Assembly: GCA_037178975.1 (NCBI GenBank)
Contig: JASJZH010000006.1
Location: 8,742,001-8,806,000 of the forward strand
Direction of reading: 5' to 3'
Origin: Oscheius tipulae
Taxonomy: Eukaryota > Nematoda > Chromadorea > Rhabditida > Rhabditidae
DNA length: 64,000 nt
How positions within the stretch are numbered: position 1 is the stretch's first letter; every line of letters starts with the position of its first letter. A program made the translations under genes and the position numbers. Below the pieces are notes generated by a model. The model made no database searches. It had not been told where the DNA came from and was given only the letters and a program-made list of their open reading frames with translations. Below, one piece after another: positions 57,589-64,000 of this stretch.

Positions 57589-58706
57589 CTAACCTGAAAC
57601 ACAAATAGGGATGGGATCACACGGTGTTGTGAAGCATTGAATGATCTGTAGAATGCAGAGTTCAGCAGCTGCGCAATCACAACGAACAGCTGGAAAATAG
57701 AATGGGTTTGTTCCAAAAAAGAAACAACTAACCCGAATTCATTCCACAACGCATGGATGGGCCTTGTAGCAAGCACTTCTGACCATACTTACAGTGAAGA
57801 GCCTTACATTTATGATGCAGCATGGATATTTTCTGCTTTTCACAGCGGTCTAGACTGACACATTCTTTGTTACTAGTGCGAACCAATGTAGAATTGCATC
57901 TGAAATACTTTTGTCATGAACATCAATCTCCAAAACATAGCTATCTCTCAAAATACTACTGAAGATTGGACAAGTTTCATCACGTGACAACTCTTTACAG
58001 GAGTTGCGATGTTCAAAGAAGTATGGTGACATGTATCGAGTTTGTTTCTAGAGCTTTTTTTCTTTAGAGCAGACCACTAGGACCATTCTGACCACTAGGA
58101 GGAAAATAAGAGCTTCAGCAAAAAGTTACTGACAGTTTCCCATGCACTTTTTGAAGCTCTCTTCAAAGAAGCATGGTGACATGTATCGCCATAAAAAAAA
58201 TGTTTGCTGTACCTGCATCCAGCCTTGTCAGGCTGACAGAGAGCTGCACAGACAGTATCCGGCTGCTCACAAGTGTTCTCACATCCTCCACACTGATCCC
58301 AGTGTTCATTCTTCGAGCATCGGTTAGTCATCGGAATACATTTTGGTTGAGGATAACACGGCTCTTTTTTGCATATTACTTCCTCGTAAATGCATTTTAG
58401 TCCGGAAGAACAGTCGACCAAGGCACAAGTTACTGTAAATCGTTGTTAAGACGGACTGATAGTAATAGTAGTATACCTGGTCCAGCATGAACGCAAAGGG
58501 GCCCGGTGTACTGCTCACTTTTCCTCTCAACACATACAAATCCTTCAATGCATGGCATTTCATCACAAGACTTCCAGTCTGGGTATTTGTCCAGAACTAG
58601 AAAAGGGTAGAAATCAATATAGAAACCTACAAGGAATGTTCAAAACTCTAGAATGAGGAGAAGCTGATGTTATTGATGCTACTGCTAAGAGAAGTAGACA
58701 CGGCAT
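57589..58706 (-). CDS. Secreted Cys-rich protein with TIL domain, copy 3
   Basis: MPCLLLLAVASITSASPHSR at 58706 is the signal peptide. It joins through a 37-nt intron to FLDKYPDWKSCDEMPCIEGF. Next exons read CALVDCSSGLKCIYEEVICK and CYPQPKCIPM, then a TIL domain: CSKNEHWDQCGGCENTC, CAALCQPDKAGCR and, after an intron, CNSTLVRTSNKECVSLDRC. FOLN-like units follow (CKALHCKYGQKCLLQGPSMR) and the protein ends CDPIPICVSG at 57589. Here the TIL domain comes before the last Cys units, unlike the neighbours. The third member of a head-to-tail cluster, all on the minus strand. Confidence 0.75.
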
Positions 58707-59279
58707 TTGAAAGACTGGCCACAAGGTCAGGGAAATCAGTTCCTGTGTTCGATTTGACCGCAAGACTATCTTTGAAAGATCAATCTGGGCACGTGTTGTT
58801 GTTCTTTTGAACACATTGTTAGAACAGTGAATGCAATTAGAGCTTCTCCAAAGGAAGCCTGCACATTACTTTCGGGAGAGACAACAAAAATCACATGTAA
58901 GAATAGCTTATAGATACAACGTGGACGAAACAATCGGGAAATTTAAAGCTTTTGCCCATCATTGGGAGCGTCCACGAACTCTGCTTTATGGTCGTCACAT
59001 TGCTTCTAGGATTGGAGTATGTATCAACTAGCGTACTTTTACCGACTTTGATGCAGATTCCACCAACAACTACGTGACCAATGCGTATTCACACCAGCAC
59101 GAGTTCGGTAATAAATAGAGAAAATATTCAAAATTATAATAGATTTATTCGGCTCGTGTAAGGCACTGTGAGTACATGAGAACAAAATAACCGAATTCAG
59201 GGGGAATGAGCACCTTTTTGAGCAATTTGAAAAGACTAGTTGTGATTCTAAACCTAGCAGTTTTTCTTCATGAAGCCGT
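58707..59279. other. Spacer between ryanodine receptor and TIL gene 3
   Basis: It holds the 3' flank of the receptor and the 5' flank of TIL gene 3. No exon supported. Confidence 0.4.
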
Positions 59280-62200
59280 TTAGGACTGCAGTAGCTGATC
59301 CTCGTACTGCTTGACGAAACATTCTCCCACGGGGAAGAAGTCCCAATTTCTTAAAGTCTCTTCATTAAAAGATTGTGAATCAAATTACCTGTTATCATAC
59401 TTTTCTCGAACATAAGTCTCCTGTCCCGTATATTCCGTATCGTCCTTGTTTACAAGATGTTGCAGGAAGAACAAGTAATTGGCAAAATTGTGCTCCTTTG
59501 TTACATGAGTCTCGAAGCCTCGCGGCATCCGATCAAACGTCTCTTTTCCGATGTCACAGATGAAGCACGAGCTCTCGAGTCTCTCGTTAGCTGACTCCTG
59601 CTGGTCACGGAGCTCTCCGAAGGCGTCAATGATCAAACCTGAACTCTTGGAATCAAAACTTTGGGAAGTATATTCTACCCTGCATGATGGCCAGCAAAAT
59701 GACAATGACAAAGAAGAAGAACGAGATATCGTAGAGCATTCTGTAGGTTTCCATGTCATCGCCGTAGGGGGATTCGATCTCGTCTCCAATACCTCCTCCA
59801 GCTCTTACTCCGGCGTAGAAATGGTAGATGAAGCACTGAAATCGGTAGACTTGATCGGGACTTTACGGTGTGAACTGGAAGTCCGCTATTTCTGACCGAA
59901 CTTTCGGGTAGACCAGAGAACTTACGAGCTTTTCAGTCCCTTTTATGTTTTTTTTTGCTCCAAACCTTTAATCTACAAACTCGAAAGTACCTTGTTCTAC
60001 CCGGGTACTGGCAAACTTGCAGCTCTGAATCGGGCAGGCATCTGCTGCGCTGGTCTCAAAAAATTTCAATGCTTCGCCCACCCGTACCGTCTTGATAGGC
60101 TTTGGTAGGCGCACTCGATTTGGTATTTCTGCGCTAACATACTACCGCTACAGTTCCACTGAGTGCTTTCGTCTGTGGCGTAAGTACTGCGCGCAATCTG
60201 CGTAGCGTATACCCGAAAAAAAATTCCTGGTTAATGATAATAACCACAACACTATGGGAGAACCTTCATTTTAGCGGCGGACGAGGAAAAGGAGTCTCGG
60301 GTGCCCTGCTCGTTGCGTTCAGTTAAGACATGGCGGGTTTGAAAGTTTCTGACCAAATTCAATATGATGATTTCGAAAATTATGATTTTAGACCTCCTAA
60401 CGATCAAGGCGCTACGGATGAGCAATAAAACGTGTTTCTAAGCTCTAGTCTAGAACGCTTTATTTTAAAACATATTCCTGGTAAATAAAATGCGCGGGTT
60501 TCAGAAATGATATTTTTACCTCTCCCCTCCACTTGTACAAGCGAGACGGTATTGGTGAGACCAAAAAGTCTTTGGACTTAAATATTTATGTTAAGAAGCA
60601 AATCGAGTTTACTGATAAGATTAAGAGTCTTTCTTTCGTTTCCAGAAACAAGACACTATGGGTGAGCCGAAAAGTGCGTTTTCTTCTTGCTCTTGGGTTA
60701 AAATGTCTACCTATCAAGTGAGGTAACTGGTTTCCAATGTTCCAAAGACTCACACCTGTTCTACAGATAGAACCAGCCCAGAGGTCTTTGAGAGATTAAC
60801 AACAACTTACCTGAAGCATATTGTGACATTTCATGTCCGGCTCCTCTCCATCCTCGCCTTCCTGGATGTAGAACTTGCGGAAGAAGTTGAAAGCCAGGAC
60901 AGTGTACAGATACACGACTACCAAGGTCATCATAATGGTCAAGATGAGCTAAAGTTTGGCTTAGAACGTTCGAAACAGATTCTTACTTGTTTCAAGTTGT
61001 GAGTGACGGACTGCAGAATAGCTTTAAGCATAGGGAAAGAGAGCACGACGTCAATCAAATGGAAGGCATAGAAGAACGGGGAGAAGAAGACACCGAATGT
61101 TGAACAGGCCAGGTAGCCGACACGGTACAAGAACTGTGTGTTGGTGATGATCACACCGATCCAGAGCCAAAAAGTGTATCTGAAAAGAACATGTAAAGGC
61201 ACTACTTATTATATACCTGTAGTCAAAAGAAGTGTCTCCTGATGTTTTCTCTTCTCCCAGCAAATCGTTCAGAGTCTGTTCATCTACTTGATCCTTGTAC
61301 TTTTCTCTGGTCTTCCTTCTGACGAACTTGTCCCAATACATCATAGGAAAAGATTTGGAACTGATGACAGCTCTGTCCAGATACCATCGCCAGACCATTA
61401 GAACTCCTTGCTCCTCGTTATCATCTTCTGTAATCCAGCATCCCTTGAACATTAGCTCTCGAGCTACTTCCTTCTCACGCTTGAATGTAATGAGCGGAAT
61501 CTAAACATATTTTTATATAAACTTAGCAAACCAGTTACCTTGAGCTGGTAGAAGGAGACCAAAAGAGCGAAAGACATGATCAAATGAAGAACCGAGATCC
61601 AATATAAGGCTGTTGCTAAACACCATCCGGGCACATTCAGACCAAGATACGGAAGAGTAGCGCCGGTGATATAAACGATTTCTTGAGCATCGTCGTCTTC
61701 GCTCCCGTCTGTTCTCTCTAAAGAGAGTGGAAAGTTACAACTTGGGTAGATAACTTGCCAGGTTCGGTGTTCACAATATCTACACGATGAAAGAGTAGAA
61801 TAACGTTGATTGAGGCAGCCAGGAAGAGAGTGACCTTTTCGATGGTTTTGAAGTTCCTTGCCAGCATGTTCTGAAAGGAAATTACAAAACGTCAGATAGG
61901 TACGTAGATAGAGAGATGGTGAGACAGAGAGGGCACTTACAAGAATTGATCCGCGACTCCTGCCAACATTCTGCTCAGCAATCTTTGGCTCATAAGCAGC
62001 TTGAACGTTGTCCGGTTCCTCGGGCATTTGGGCCATCTGTGCTTGTCCGATAGACTCGTAGATACTAGGAGCTTTGTGAACACTCTCAGGCGGTGAAGGA
62101 ATCTTGGATACGCCTGGTTCTTCGTGATCTGTTGGAACATGACCATTCGGAATGTGTTCCTCGTGTACTGGATCGCCGTGATCTGGCTTGTGTGGTATAT

Positions 62201-64000
62201 GCTCTGACGATACTCCAAACATGTCCGCGCCAACTCGTGAGGGATGGTATTCTGGTAGTACAGGATGTGTGAATATGGGCGGATGAGGCTCCATGATATG
62301 ATCTTCTTCCTTATCCTCGTCCTCCTTGCCCGGCATTGTCAGATAGTAAGCGAACCGGAAGATTGTCAAGAACAGAAGATAGACGCCGTATCCGATTCCC
62401 TTTCCAGCATGGAAGGACAAAACAATGAGCCACCAGATCAGTTGAAGCCAAGTCATTTGCTTCACTTTTGCACTGACAGCCTTGTAAGTTTGCTTCAGAT
62501 TTTCTGGTCGTAGAGCTGTAGCAGCATTCAGTCCGTAGTTGTAACCACTCTTGAATGTTTCTGTCAGTTGTCTGAAAACGTGGTATTCTGAACAGAATAA
62601 GCAAAACCATACTCTCCGGCGCTGGTCTGCTGTAGGAAGTAGTCACGTTGTTTCATGGCCCTCTCCATTTTAGAGTCACCGTCTCCAGAAGAAATATCAG
62701 CTGCATGTTGCATTTCAAAGATGGTGTCTTCACAGAAGTTGATGAAGGCTTCGAGTTTGCCCTGCTCACCGCCGTCATCTTGCAAGACGTTGAACAAGAA
62801 AGCGTTCTTGGAATCTCTGAAGTTTCGTCTTTTGATGCAAACATATAGAACCTTACCGAATCTGTTGCTTGCCCCACTGTTCTAGCCAAGACTCTTGGAT
62901 CTCGAAGTAAATCTTCTCGACCCTCTTTGAACTTCCCATGATCTCAATCCGTCCAAGGTACTTGTCAAAGTAGTCCAAGAGCTGCTGAGCCTTTTCGATG
63001 ATCTTCTCCAATCTGGGGTCATTCGTTATGTGTTCCTTCAAGTTTGTCAAGAGGACAGCCAAATTGAAGCCAATGTCCCTGGCAGGATTGTGGAATCGCT
63101 CTGTGAACTCCATATAATCGACTTTTCCGTCGTTGTTGACATCAGTACACATCATCAGATAGGTAATGTCCTCCACAGTATACATTTTCTGACTTTCCAT
63201 GGCTCTTTGGAATTCTTTCGGAGAGATCCAGCCGTCTCTGTTGGTATCAAAGTCCTGGAAGGCCTGAGATGTCGTGAGATCCTTCAGTCTGAGGAACATG
63301 TCAGAGAACTTGAGAATCTTCTCAACCGAGGGCTGAGACTCCACAAGAGCGTCGACCATCTGCTTTCCAATAGGACCATTCAAGACGTTTCCTTCCAGCA
63401 TGGAGAGCATCAGCACGATCATGTCCTTCTGTAGATTAAGAAATTCTCTCAAGAGCTCGAGCTGCGTAGAGTTTCTGTACAGTTTTTCCATCATATGAGC
63501 GAAGAGGAAGAAGAATCCGTTGATGGCATCCCAGAGGCGAGAGTTGGCTAGTGTCATCTGGTTGCCAACGCAAGGACCCTAAAAAAACAGTACGTTACTT
63601 TTCTGTCCTTCCAACATCCTCTGCAACACACGCTACGATCCCGTAACTATTCAAAAATATAGAAAGAGTGCATACCTGAATGCTTTCAGTGAGTGTGTTG
63701 AACACTTGCGAGCAGACTTGAATGGCCCGAAGAAAGTACTCCTTTCCGCCAACATCGATGACCTCCTTGCTCGAATAATGCCAGTAGAAGTCCATGACCG
63801 ATTCTTGTAGTCTCAAAAGATAGTCGACAGTCGAATTGATCAAGTTGATGCTTGTTGTGTGGCCAGGTTGAGTCCTCAGATAGTTTTGGAAGTCTGAGGG
63901 TGAATTTATTGAGAAAGCATGATTAGCTTACCCAGATTGTGTCCTTCGCATGTGAGTTGAAGGAAACGGAAAAGGGAACAGGTGAAGTCTGCATCGTTCA
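59280..64000 (-). CDS. unc-68: Ryanodine receptor, C-terminal part (5' end beyond window)
   Basis: This is the calcium release channel of the ER/SR in muscle. From the window end inwards: the central domain ([16 protein letters not shown]), then a pair of EF hands ([13 protein letters not shown] and [13 protein letters not shown], both with intact ligands), and [21 protein letters not shown] long acidic cytosolic linker follows with many EP/DH residues, then six membrane segments. The pore exon at about 59779-59800 carries the selectivity filter GGGIGDE within [20 protein letters not shown]. The C-terminal domain has [19 protein letters not shown] with its zinc-binding Cys/His, [20 protein letters not shown], and ends [19 protein letters not shown] at 59280. 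One intron (about 59865-60811) is near 1 kb. The N-terminal two thirds lie outside. Confidence 0.95.

Overview
This 64-kb window is from an animal nuclear genome, most likely a nematode. Protein-coding genes lie on both strands and are cut by very short introns, mostly 35-42 nt, with GT-AG and occasional GC-AG ends. The gene set fits a nematode: an UNC-87-type protein with seven calponin-like repeats, a nematode-style globin, a tandem pair of Rv2258c-like SAM methyltransferases, TIL-domain secreted proteins, a C-type lectin, a DD37D mariner and an RTE-type retrotransposon. I infer the phylum and cannot name the species.

Region by region. 1-1792 (-): transmembrane carbonic anhydrase-related protein, cut by the window edge. 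1950-2731 (-): small secreted Cys-containing protein. 3073-3999 (-): disordered basic protein. 5467-6164 (-): globin. 6463-9175 (-): exons of two unrecognised genes. 11112-12460 (+): unrecognised protein of about 380 aa. 13078-14945 (+): cytochrome P450, tail to tail with an EF-hand gene (14950-17611, -) whose second intron holds a 1.18-kb fold-back element. 18004-19142 (-): DRAP1/NC2-alpha. 19930-20863 (-): HAD phosphatase. 21763-22497 (-): small membrane protein. 24325-24945 (+): C-type lectin. 25743-28156 (-): BBS8/TTC8. 28395-30721 (-): UNC-87-like. 34299-34532 (-): candidate RPamide neuropeptide precursor. 35368-37096 and 37264-39621 (+): tandem methyltransferases. 40500-43300: local segmental duplications carrying a gene made of near-identical repeated exons. 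43367-44644 (-): mariner. 45096-46840 (-): RTE fragment. 47337-50228 (-): mitochondrial PTCD3/mS39. 51450-52486 (+): SPEC3/stum. 52937-58706 (-): three TIL-domain secreted protein genes. 59280 to the end (-): 3' part of the ryanodine receptor.

The genes do not form one pathway. Muscle and neural functions are well represented (ryanodine receptor, UNC-87, stum, BBS8, the peptide precursor). The middle of the window (40-47 kb) is a mobile and duplicated island. The best candidates for undescribed biology are the RPamide precursor, the repeated-exon family, the fold-back element carrying gene-like sequence, and the Cys-repeat plus TIL cluster. Exon joins were read by eye from splice signals and frame; none has transcript support here.
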